The notes beneath the pieces were generated by a model, which was not told the DNA's origin, ran no database searches, and saw nothing but the letters and a program-made list of their open reading frames with translations. A stretch of 7,933 nt of DNA from Proteiniphilum sp. UBA4977 (lineage in GTDB: Bacteria; Bacteroidota; Bacteroidia; Bacteroidales; Dysgonomonadaceae). The position numbers and the translations under genes were made by a program. Positions 1 to 7,151 of this stretch are shown piece after piece; positions within the stretch are counted from its first letter, which is position 1; every line of letters begins with the position of its first letter. The DNA is taken from contig DGZP01000066.1 in assembly GCA_002398565.1 (NCBI GenBank), positions 1-7,933 on the forward strand, in the 5' to 3' direction.

Positions 1-1373
1 CAAAAAAAGTTAGCAGAAGAGCATTTCTGACAACCGTATCAGCTGGTGCAGCTGCGATGGCGAGTTCAAATGTTGTGAAACCGTTGGAAAGTATTTCTAC
101 GAATATTTATCTAAAGAGTGATATTTCCAAATTAGCGGCACTTGGAGGAGAACCGGTTGTGAATAATAAGGTTTGGCCCAAATGGCCATATGTGGATGAA
201 CAAATAGTTGAAAGCCTTTCGAAAACAGTCAGAAGCGGTAGATGGAACAGAATAGACGATAACCTAAACGGAGCTGTTCCAACTTTTGAGAAAAGATACG
301 CTCAGCTTTTGGGAGTGAAGGGGTGCGTGACCACCGGCTCTGGAACCCAGGCGTTGCATACGGTTGTCGAAGCCATGGGATTTGGGCCGGGTGATGAAAT
401 AATTACTACTCCCTACACCGATATGGGCACCATTTCCGCAATTATCAGCGCACGTGCTCTCCCCGTGATGGTCGATTTGGATAAAGAATCGTTCCAATTG
501 GATCCTAAGGAAGTAGAAAAGAAAATCAATAAAAATACGGTGGCTATCATGCCGGTACACATGATGGGACAGCCGTGCGATCTGGACAGTATTTTATCTA
601 TTGCAAAGAAACATAATCTTAAAGTTATCGAAGACGCTTGTCAGGCACATCTTGCTGAGCACAGAGGTCAAAAATTAGGTTCTTTAGGGGATGCCGGATG
701 TTTCAGTTTTCAAACCAGTAAAACAATTTGCTGCGGAGAGGGTGGCGGCATTATTAGCAATAATGAGAAATTGCTTAATGACTGTTATACGGTGATGAAT
801 CATGGCACGAATAAAGAGGGTCGTTCCGTTACCATCGGGCCAAAATACAGAATGAACCAGTTTGAAGCTACTATTCTTTTAGAACAGTTAAAGCATGCTC
901 AGGAGCAATTTGAAACACGTAGCCGTAACGCTGCTTTCCTGACCTCTAAGTTGAAAGATTTTAAAGGTTTGGTCCCTCAAAAAATGTATCATAAAACCGA
1001 TAAAGGATCATATTACCTATATACAATGGCTTTCCACAAAGAGTATTGGAATAATGTTCACCGGAATGTTTTTTTGAAAGCAATAGCCGCTGAGGGAATT
1101 GAGCTCAGTCCGTATATTAAAAACGGCCTGCATCGCGAACCATGGACGGATAATATTCTTTCAAGAAGAGAATATAAGACCATGTACTCCGCTGAGAGGT
1201 TACAACAGTTCAAGAGCGACTTATTCCTCCCGGCTTGTGATTGGGTTTGCGATAATATGGTCATGCTTTGGGCGTCAGGCCCCTTGCTCGCGAATGAGAA
1301 AGACATGGAAGATGTGATCAATGCTATCATGAAAGTATATGAAAACAGGGATAAACTCCATCTGATTTCCTAG
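1..1373 (+). CDS. Tat-exported DegT/DnrJ/EryC1/StrS-family PLP aminotransferase (5' partial)
   Basis: This is a fold-type I, PLP-dependent aminotransferase of the sugar/cyclitol class, which normally moves an amino group from Glu or Gln to a keto sugar or keto-cyclitol. Numbering from the ATG at 57, the family motifs are GSGTQAL at 94-100 (PLP phosphate loop), D193 in EDACQAH (pairs with the pyridine nitrogen), and K222 in FSFQTSK followed by GEGGG (Schiff-base lysine), so the active site looks intact. The frame stays open from position 3, and codons 3-56 encode KKVSRRAFLTTVSAGAAA, a twin-arginine signal. The ATG at 57 is therefore internal and the true start lies left of the window. The visible 456 residues equal a typical enzyme of about 400 residues plus a signal. 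The LAALGGEPV segment at 26-34 recalls scyllo-inosose-type aminotransferases, but the substrate cannot be assigned. The gene is 32 bp ahead of the ceramidase-like gene, probably in the same operon. Family is confident; export is likely; substrate is unknown. Confidence 0.93.
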   Translation, partial: KKVSRRAFLTTVSAGAAAMASSNVVKPLESISTNIYLKSDISKLAALGGEPVVNNKVWPKWPYVDEQIVESLSKTVRSGRWNRIDDNLNGAVPTFEKRYAQLLGVKGCVTTGSGTQALHTVVEAMGFGPGDEIITTPYTDMGTISAIISARALPVMVDLDKESFQLDPKEVEKKINKNTVAIMPVHMMGQPCDLDSILSIAKKHNLKVIEDACQAHLAEHRGQKLGSLGDAGCFSFQTSKTICCGEGGGIISNNEKLLNDCYTVMNHGTNKEGRSVTIGPKYRMNQFEATILLEQLKHAQEQFETRSRNAAFLTSKLKDFKGLVPQKMYHKTDKGSYYLYTMAFHKEYWNNVHRNVFLKAIAAEGIELSPYIKNGLHREPWTDNILSRREYKTMYSAERLQQFKSDLFLPACDWVCDNMVMLWASGPLLANEKDMEDVINAIMKVYENRDKLHLIS

Positions 1374-1405
1374 AAAGGGTCAAACTACTCATAACAGTAA
1401 GCCAA

Positions 1406-2809
1406 ATGCTATTAAAAAATGTATCAAGAAGATCGTTTTTGACGACCGTAACCGGCGGGATTGCTGCTGCAACTGCTGCAGCCGTCCCGTTTGGAAACAT
1501 CTACCGCTATATCGATAATAAAAATGGCGATTCTCTAAAATTGGGCGTATTCGATGTTGATGCCACGCCGCCCGTGAGTAGCCTTTTGACTTACGACCCA
1601 ATGATCAATTCCTCTGAATTAGGGCTGAGAGCGAGAGGCGTAGTCATAACCGGGGCCGGCCTCCCTATAGTTTTATGCGCTGTCGATTGGATAGGTATTT
1701 CAAACGAATCTCAAGATGTCTTTAAACAGGCCATCGCTGAGGCGGCAGCCACGGCTTCCGACCGAGTGGCTGTGCATACCGTACATCAGCACGATGCGCC
1801 TATTTGCGATTTTACAGCCGAACGTTTATTAAAAGAGAAGAATTTGCCTATCGGTTGTTTCGATGGCACCTTCGCCCGAGTTCTTATAAAAAGGCTACAA
1901 AAGTCGATTGCTAATTCGTTACTGAAATTGCAGGATGTTACGCATATCGGATTAGGGAAAGCTCCGGTTTTTCAGGTTGCTTCCAACAGGAGAGTCGATA
2001 CAATTAATGGGAAGATGGGCGTGATGCGTGGATCTTCTTGTTCTGACCCCCGGCTAAGGAATATGTCGGAAGGGGTAGTTGATCCCGATGTGTCGTTACT
2101 CAGCTTTTGGAATAAAAATATCCCGCTCGCTGTTTTAAGTTTTTATGCCACCCATCCGCAGAGCTATTACCGTACGGGCATTGCAAATCCTGATTTTCCC
2201 GGGATTGCCCGGTATCTTCGTCAGTTGGAAGTTCCCGATGCGTTGCATGTTCATTTTAATGGCGCAGGCGGGAATATTGCCGCGGGAAAATACAATGACG
2301 GTAGCCGTGAGACTCGGTTTATTCTCGCAAAAAGGCTTGCCGACGGCATGAAACGCGCATGGGAAAATACGCAGAGATATTCCGTAAATAGCGGTAATGT
2401 TACCTGGTCTGTTACGCCCGTTTTGTTGCCATCCAATCCTAAAACAGCCGATATCGAAAAGGAAATGGCCACGAAAGACGGCATTTATTTGGCCAATAAT
2501 TTAGGCAGGTTGGGTTGGTATAAACGGACTTTGCAGCGGAAAGCAATTGGTTTTGCTTGTTTGGGAATTAATGATGCGAGAATTTTTTTCATGCCCGGCG
2601 AACTCTTCGTAGAGTATCAGTTGGCCGCCAAAGCAAAAGCTCCTGATAGATTCGTGGCGATGGCCGCGTATGGCGATTATGGCCCATTTTATATTGGGAC
2701 CAGGAATGCGTACCGGGAAGGCGGATATGAAATTCTTTCAAGCCCTGTTACGGAGAATGCGGAAGGCGTTATAATGAGGGCAATTGATGAACTTTTTAAC
2801 AGGAATTAA
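1406..2809 (+). CDS. Tat-exported neutral/alkaline ceramidase-like metallohydrolase
   Basis: This 467-residue protein resembles the N-terminal catalytic domain of neutral/alkaline non-lysosomal ceramidases (PF04734 type), zinc amidohydrolases. A Tat signal occupies residues 1 to about 30 (NVSRRSFLTT, then an Ala-rich core). The domain starts at LGVFDVDATPP (46-56). Likely metal ligands are H127/H129 in HTVHQHDAP (compare HTHSGP in ceramidases), H250 in ATHPQS, E399 in MPGELF, and a Tyr at 436 or 441 in the AYREGGYE segment. The ceramidase nucleophile motif, about GDxSPN, is replaced by GAGGNIAAGKYNDG at 286-299, with Ala where the catalytic Ser is expected. True ceramidase activity is therefore doubtful; another amide or ester hydrolase is more likely. 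The ceramidase C-terminal beta domain is absent. The ATG at 1406 is chosen because the Tat motif follows at once and no earlier in-frame ATG occurs in the gap. The Tat signal nearly copies that of the upstream gene, with which it probably shares a transcript. Confidence 0.85.
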   Translation: MLLKNVSRRSFLTTVTGGIAAATAAAVPFGNIYRYIDNKNGDSLKLGVFDVDATPPVSSLLTYDPMINSSELGLRARGVVITGAGLPIVLCAVDWIGISNESQDVFKQAIAEAAATASDRVAVHTVHQHDAPICDFTAERLLKEKNLPIGCFDGTFARVLIKRLQKSIANSLLKLQDVTHIGLGKAPVFQVASNRRVDTINGKMGVMRGSSCSDPRLRNMSEGVVDPDVSLLSFWNKNIPLAVLSFYATHPQSYYRTGIANPDFPGIARYLRQLEVPDALHVHFNGAGGNIAAGKYNDGSRETRFILAKRLADGMKRAWENTQRYSVNSGNVTWSVTPVLLPSNPKTADIEKEMATKDGIYLANNLGRLGWYKRTLQRKAIGFACLGINDARIFFMPGELFVEYQLAAKAKAPDRFVAMAAYGDYGPFYIGTRNAYREGGYEILSSPVTENAEGVIMRAIDELFNRN

Positions 2810-2828
2810 ACGAATTGTAAACTTGACT

Positions 2829-2895
2829 ATAACATTCTAATTACCAGCGTATATACTTGATTTAAGTTAAGTAAATAATAGAGTGTTATTTTTTA
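2829..2895 (+). terminator. Candidate terminator-like long hairpin
   Basis: Arms ATAACATTCTA (2829-2839) and TAGAGTGTTAT (2879-2889) pair over 11 bp with one G-U wobble and enclose a 39-nt AT-rich loop. A run of T (2889-2894) follows directly. The place, 20 bp after the stop of the ceramidase-like gene, fits a transcription end for that operon. The loop is much longer than in standard intrinsic terminators, although a small inner stem (ACTT/AAGT, 2855-2867) could shorten it. It could instead be a chance or regulatory inverted repeat. Confidence 0.3.
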
Positions 2896-2900
2896 TTGCT

Positions 2901-2929
2901 TTTGATATCGTTTTTTACGTCTAATATTG
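2901..2929 (+). promoter_or_regulatory. Candidate Bacteroidota-type promoter (-33/-7) for the glycosidase-like gene
   Basis: TTTG at 2901-2904 and TAATATTG at 2922-2929, separated by 17 bp, resemble the Bacteroidota housekeeping promoter (TTTG or TTG, then TAnnTTTG); the -7 element has one mismatch. Transcription would begin near 2936, giving a 5' UTR of about 60 nt before the ATG at 2997. The sequence is AT-rich, so chance matches are likely. The position in the only sizeable gap of the plus strand supports it. Confidence 0.35.
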
Positions 2930-2943
2930 AACAGAAACGATAT
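2905..2943. repeat. Perfect 9-bp inverted repeat around the candidate -7 element
   Basis: ATATCGTTT (2905-2913) and AAACGATAT (2935-2943) are exact reverse complements separated by 21 bp. The arms flank the candidate -7 box at 2922-2929, the geometry of an operator bound by a dimeric regulator. No strong T run follows the right arm, so it is a poor terminator. A chance origin remains possible in AT-rich DNA. Confidence 0.35.
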
Positions 2944-2996
2944 GTTTATTCTACGATTTTCAACTTTTTTTAACACAATAAAATGTATACAGGCTT

Positions 2997-5327
2997 ATGA
3001 TGGCTCAAACTATATTTCTATTACTTTTATTGAATTTCGGTCTTGATGGGACAAGCGAGATTCCAAAAACAGAAAAATTCCCGGTGGTCAATCAAATCGA
3101 TAAGGAGATTGGCCTATTCCCAATAGATTATAAATACTCTGGCTGGCGCGGCGGTGTAGGTGTTGCTTTTGGTCAACCTACACTCAATATACCAGATATA
3201 ACCGAACTTGGCGTTGAAATAGTGTGGGGAGGAGAAGACGCAAAACGTACGTCGATGTTGGACATAGCCGTCTTCGACTATTGGAATTCTGTGGTCGAGA
3301 TATCGATTAAAGATCCAGAAGGACGATATGATTTCAGTCATATAGAAGACAAAGAGAAAGCGGCCGTAATAGCATTTGACAAATATGCTGAATTACAATA
3401 CGGAGTGCCGGGACTTTCGAAGTACGCTAAAGTGAAGTATATTTCAGATGGGGCGTATGGGGATGTCTATGGTGAAATGGATCTGTCGTCGATTAATCCT
3501 TTGGTGAAAGCTGTAGTATCCAGCAAACTGGAAAGATTAACGAAAAACGGGAATAAATATGGGGGAATGGCGCTTGACAATGCCGGAAAAGTTCCCGAGA
3601 CCTTTCTGGAGTATCTTCAAAACAGTTTGCATCCTGCGGGATTTGGTATTTTCACCAATGGAGGGCCAAGTCATTTATACCGCTATGTCGATCTCTTCGC
3701 GAATGAGGGTTTTCAATTCTCACAACAAAGGATGCATAATATGCAGGCGGATGGTTTTAAAGGAGTTCAGGCGGAATTACTTACCCGTCAATTGTCAGCC
3801 GGAGAACTGGAAAAATACCTGAAAGCGAAACACTTTAATGGTATTGTATATTTCGGATATACAGACGGAAGAGTCAGGGCGGCCGGGACACACTATTCAT
3901 TTTTTTCTTCCCGACCGGATATTTATGACCATCAACGATGGGTTCTGCGTAAAATCTTGCCACTAACCCGATCTATGTTTAGCGCGGGACCACAAGATAA
4001 TGCGTATGCTTATCTTCTAAACAACAAGACAGAGCGTCGCGCCGAGTCATCTAATAAGAGTCGTCAGAATCGTGTTGATGCAACCGGAAGAGTTATTGAG
4101 CCGGGGTTGATTGAACCGGAAGATAATGATATTTTTAACGGAACTTTGGCGCTAGATGGAAGTGTTAAAAGATATGGCGATGATGTTGAGAAAGGAATTT
4201 ATTTTTATGTCAATTCTAATAGGCCGGAGACCGTTGAATGCCGTCTTGATAGTTTAGATGCGGAGACATCCGGCTTACTTGTTTTTGATGAATTTTCGGA
4301 AAAGCCATTGAAATATCAAAGAGATGGAAGAAAGATCCGATTCGAGACGCCATCCGGTCCTTCTCTCATTCAATTTGGGAAAAAAGAGGTAATTGTTGAA
4401 AAAATCCTCTCACGTATTTCAAATCTATTTAAAGTGCAGTTGTTACAACGTGAAATGGATGAAAAACTAGGAATTGGATATACTCAAAAGAAAATGACTC
4501 TGCCATCCCCTAATTTATTAAGGGCAGATTTCGATAAGCCAATGAAACCATGGACCCCGTTTTGTCAGGGTTATCTCATCGATTTAAAGACAAAAAGGTC
4601 TGGACGCGGCAGTCTACGAACCGACGGAAATACCTATTCGATGTATAATAATCAATGGCCTTACCATAACCGACAGGGTGCCGCCCAGTTTGTTACGCTG
4701 AACCAGTCGAAACCGGAACCTCTGACGCTTACGGCTTATAGTAAATCTGTGAACGTTAAGAGGTCAGATTTAAAGCAGATCACTGACGAGAACCGAAGAG
4801 ATCATTTTGGTGAACGGTTAGGGTATTATTATGCAATGCATTTATATCTGGATTATCAAGATGGGAACTGGCCAGAAGTTCATACTTTCACCTTCTCTCC
4901 CGGGACACATGATTGGGAAGAAGGGAAGATTACCGTTATTCCTAAAAAAGCGGTAAAAACAGCAATGGTCCTAGTGGAGCTACATCAGCCTGAGGGTACT
5001 GCCTGGTTTGATGATTTTAGTCTTGTTGAAAGTACAAACCCCCAGCACAACTTACTTGCGAGCGCTGATTTTGAAAATTCCGATATTCTTTTGGACAAAG
5101 CCAACGCGCGTGAATACGATTTGAAAGTATCCGCATTAAATGAAAGCATAAATCAAACGAGAAAGAAAGTATCTCTCAAAGAATTGAAACAACTTGAAAA
5201 TGAAGTCATGTCGATTCAGCAATGGCTAATTTCACAGGGAATTGCAGAAATATCGGGGCGTGAGATGCGTGATTTTTATGATGCGTCCGAAAAATTAAGA
5301 ATTTGTCGGAATCTACTGGAGAAATAG
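2997..5327 (+). CDS. Putative exported glycosidase-like TIM-barrel protein with CBM-like domain
   Basis: No named family is recognised with certainty. Residues 36 to about 330 alternate strands and helices as a (beta/alpha)8 glycosidase-like barrel would; strand-like blocks are GVEIVWG (72-78), AKVKYISDG (144-152), YGGMALDNAG (188-197), GFGIFTNGG (215-223) and GIVYFGYTDG (282-291). D194 and D152 are candidate acidic active-site residues. Residues 381 to about 465 look like a small beta domain. Residues 506-678 resemble a CBM4/9-type jelly roll, opening with NLLRADFD and ending with TAWFDDFSLVE. At 685 a second NLLASADFE opener begins, but a helical, charged tail follows to 776 instead of a sandwich. 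The N-terminus has a hydrophobic stretch (IFLLLLL, 6-12) with no basic residue before it, a weak Sec signal. ATG at 2997 or 3000 could start it; an in-frame stop at 2979 excludes earlier ATGs. No clear ribosome binding site is seen, as usual in Bacteroidota. The gene is separated from its upstream neighbour by 187 bp and probably has its own promoter. Confidence 0.75.
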   Translation: MMAQTIFLLLLLNFGLDGTSEIPKTEKFPVVNQIDKEIGLFPIDYKYSGWRGGVGVAFGQPTLNIPDITELGVEIVWGGEDAKRTSMLDIAVFDYWNSVVEISIKDPEGRYDFSHIEDKEKAAVIAFDKYAELQYGVPGLSKYAKVKYISDGAYGDVYGEMDLSSINPLVKAVVSSKLERLTKNGNKYGGMALDNAGKVPETFLEYLQNSLHPAGFGIFTNGGPSHLYRYVDLFANEGFQFSQQRMHNMQADGFKGVQAELLTRQLSAGELEKYLKAKHFNGIVYFGYTDGRVRAAGTHYSFFSSRPDIYDHQRWVLRKILPLTRSMFSAGPQDNAYAYLLNNKTERRAESSNKSRQNRVDATGRVIEPGLIEPEDNDIFNGTLALDGSVKRYGDDVEKGIYFYVNSNRPETVECRLDSLDAETSGLLVFDEFSEKPLKYQRDGRKIRFETPSGPSLIQFGKKEVIVEKILSRISNLFKVQLLQREMDEKLGIGYTQKKMTLPSPNLLRADFDKPMKPWTPFCQGYLIDLKTKRSGRGSLRTDGNTYSMYNNQWPYHNRQGAAQFVTLNQSKPEPLTLTAYSKSVNVKRSDLKQITDENRRDHFGERLGYYYAMHLYLDYQDGNWPEVHTFTFSPGTHDWEEGKITVIPKKAVKTAMVLVELHQPEGTAWFDDFSLVESTNPQHNLLASADFENSDILLDKANAREYDLKVSALNESINQTRKKVSLKELKQLENEVMSIQQWLISQGIAEISGREMRDFYDASEKLRICRNLLEK

Positions 5328-5350
5328 AAGAAAAGTGAATATGGGGTATT

Positions 5351-7135
5351 TCAGTTGTTATCTTGACGAACAACCAATACTCCATTTCCTACAGCTCTCA
5401 CACTCCCATCCGATGGGTTGTTAACCACTTGATCTCGGACTACCATTACCGATGATCCTCCTCCATCTAAATTAATGGCATACCAAGCTCCGGCCGACAA
5501 GAGTATTTCACCGAAATCTTTCATCGTGCATCCTTTTGAAAAGGTTTGCCTACCGTCGGCAACCATTAAATAGGCTTTTCTTTTATCTTTAGAATAACCA
5601 ATTCCCGTTCTTGGATTATATAGGTCATCACCTTCGGCTCGTTCTCCGTTCTTTAGAATAATATTATCGCTTCCTCCAACCATCTCTTTAATTTTAATTG
5701 TCAGATTTGGATTCGATTTTAGGGTAACTCCAAGATAAATATTGATTTCTTCATTCATTTTTAGCGTTTTTAAAAAATCTGCGGAGCTCCCCCTGCCATG
5801 CAAAACGGCACATCTTTCAGGAATTATTGATTTCCCCGGGTTGTCATAAATGTCTTCAACCTTGCATCGGATTTCTCGATTAGCTTCAAAAAAGAAACTT
5901 TCATTATCCTTAGGTCGTATTACAACCTTTGTTCCACCATCGACAGTTCCCGTTGTTTTACCGAATGAAGGTGTATAAAGTGTCATCAAATTGGGGGTAA
6001 GATTAGGGTAAGCCTCTAATCTCAGCATATTTACGGTATGTATTGTTGTGGTAAACTCTCCTTTCTTCAAGATCCCCTGAAAAATGGGCCTATCGATATA
6101 AGGTATTCCATCTTCACTTAAAATGAAACAAGCCCGGCCGGTCGGATTGGTTACCATCCCTCCATGATGGAACTGCCCACTTCTTGGAATGCCTATTTCA
6201 ATAGGATCCTGATAAAAATAAAAATCCCCGTTTGTGGCCGCAACGACGTCGTAACCTTGTAATCTTTTCCGCTCTACCATTGCATTTGGGCGTTCGGTTG
6301 CGATGGCATTGTCCATCGCGAGGCAGGTCTCTACTCGGATGAAAGGGTTTGTCAAATCGATTTCTAATGCATAGACTCTCAGGGGGTATTCTTTTATTGC
6401 GATAGAATAGTAGGATAAACCCGGGCTAATAGTTTGTCTTTGTTGGAGTGTATCTACTCGATACCATTTCCCGTTGATTTTACAAACATCTTTAAGTTCT
6501 GTAGTCGTTACGTATAACTTGTCCAGATAGATAATCTGATTGTTTTTATCTTTTACGTAAGGCAGCAGATTATAGGTTGTCGCCGGTTCTAAATTATCAA
6601 TTAAGATTGTTGAATTAACCGATGATTTTTTAACTGGATCTTTAGCTGTTACTTCCGATTTACTGTAGTGTATTCCCCATTCTTTTAACCGGCTTGTTGA
6701 GTTGAATGAAATTTCAACGGAAGTGCTGGTAATTTTACTGTAATCAATTATTGCTTTAAAAGCGATTGGCGATAGAGTCGTGAATTTTTTTTCAATTCCG
6801 TGATAGGTAACGCCATCATCGACATAAGCGCGATAATAATAAAGCTGATCAGAGACTAATTCACTTAAACGGACTTCATATCCACTTTCAGAAGTATTTG
6901 TATGGGACATTTTTATATATCCATTACCATTTTTAATTTCAATGCCATAATCTCGAATGGTTCCACTTCCGGCATCGGTAATTTTTCCTAAACAAGTGGC
7001 AGATATATCGGTAATTTCCTTGACGCCTATCGTTTCAACTTGGGGCGGGTTCACTCCTTTTTCCGGCGTTTCATTACAACTTAAAGAAAAGAATACCAAT
7101 AAAAGAAAGTATAATATAAATTGATTGCCTTTCAT
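5351..7135 (-). CDS. Lipoprotein phosphodiester glycosidase (NAGPA domain) with two Fn3-like domains
   Basis: This protein belongs to the phosphodiester glycosidase family (PF09992), related to the mammalian uncovering enzyme that removes GlcNAc from GlcNAc-phosphate-mannose. The 594 residues start with a lipoprotein signal: hydrophobic core at 6-18 and a Cys at 20 (SLSC), so the mature protein should be membrane-anchored. Two Fn3-like beta domains follow, about 31-120 (ending in the YYYRAYVDDG...KKFTT pattern) and 121-213. The catalytic domain spans about 235-592, with ATNGDFY at 299-305, the segment NPRTGIGYSKD at 507-517, VADGRQ at 525-530, and the family hallmark INLDGGGSS at 554-562. It lies 16 bp downstream of the GH109 gene on the same strand, so co-transcription is likely. 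It ends 23 bp from the end of the convergent glycosidase-like gene. The E residue soon after the lipidated Cys gives no clear surface-export signal, so outer-membrane side is undecided. Family is confident; the natural substrate is not known. Confidence 0.92.
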   Translation of the reverse strand: MKGNQFILYFLLLVFFSLSCNETPEKGVNPPQVETIGVKEITDISATCLGKITDAGSGTIRDYGIEIKNGNGYIKMSHTNTSESGYEVRLSELVSDQLYYYRAYVDDGVTYHGIEKKFTTLSPIAFKAIIDYSKITSTSVEISFNSTSRLKEWGIHYSKSEVTAKDPVKKSSVNSTILIDNLEPATTYNLLPYVKDKNNQIIYLDKLYVTTTELKDVCKINGKWYRVDTLQQRQTISPGLSYYSIAIKEYPLRVYALEIDLTNPFIRVETCLAMDNAIATERPNAMVERKRLQGYDVVAATNGDFYFYQDPIEIGIPRSGQFHHGGMVTNPTGRACFILSEDGIPYIDRPIFQGILKKGEFTTTIHTVNMLRLEAYPNLTPNLMTLYTPSFGKTTGTVDGGTKVVIRPKDNESFFFEANREIRCKVEDIYDNPGKSIIPERCAVLHGRGSSADFLKTLKMNEEINIYLGVTLKSNPNLTIKIKEMVGGSDNIILKNGERAEGDDLYNPRTGIGYSKDKRKAYLMVADGRQTFSKGCTMKDFGEILLSAGAWYAINLDGGGSSVMVVRDQVVNNPSDGSVRAVGNGVLVVRQDNN

Positions 7136-7151
7136 TGACGTTTCGGAAAAT

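Noticed and set aside
57..59. ATG at 57 as the start of the aminotransferase
   Set aside because: The same frame is open back to position 3 and encodes a recognisable twin-arginine motif, so the real start is outside the window.
264..560. 98-codon antisense open frame inside the aminotransferase gene
   Set aside because: It is the reverse-strand shadow of the PLP-binding region, whose sense-strand motifs are clear.
1406..2809. Naming the second gene as a true ceramidase
   Set aside because: The nucleophile serine motif is missing and there is no evidence for a sphingolipid substrate, so only the family resemblance is stated.
2942..3046. 34-codon open frame starting at the ATG at 2942
   Set aside because: It overlaps the start of the large gene, has no recognisable motif and no convincing start context, and is best explained by chance in AT-rich DNA.
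5321..5352. GAAATA/TATTTC pairing as a shared terminator of the convergent genes
   Set aside because: Only 6 AT-rich bp with a 20-nt loop and no T run on either strand; too weak to call.
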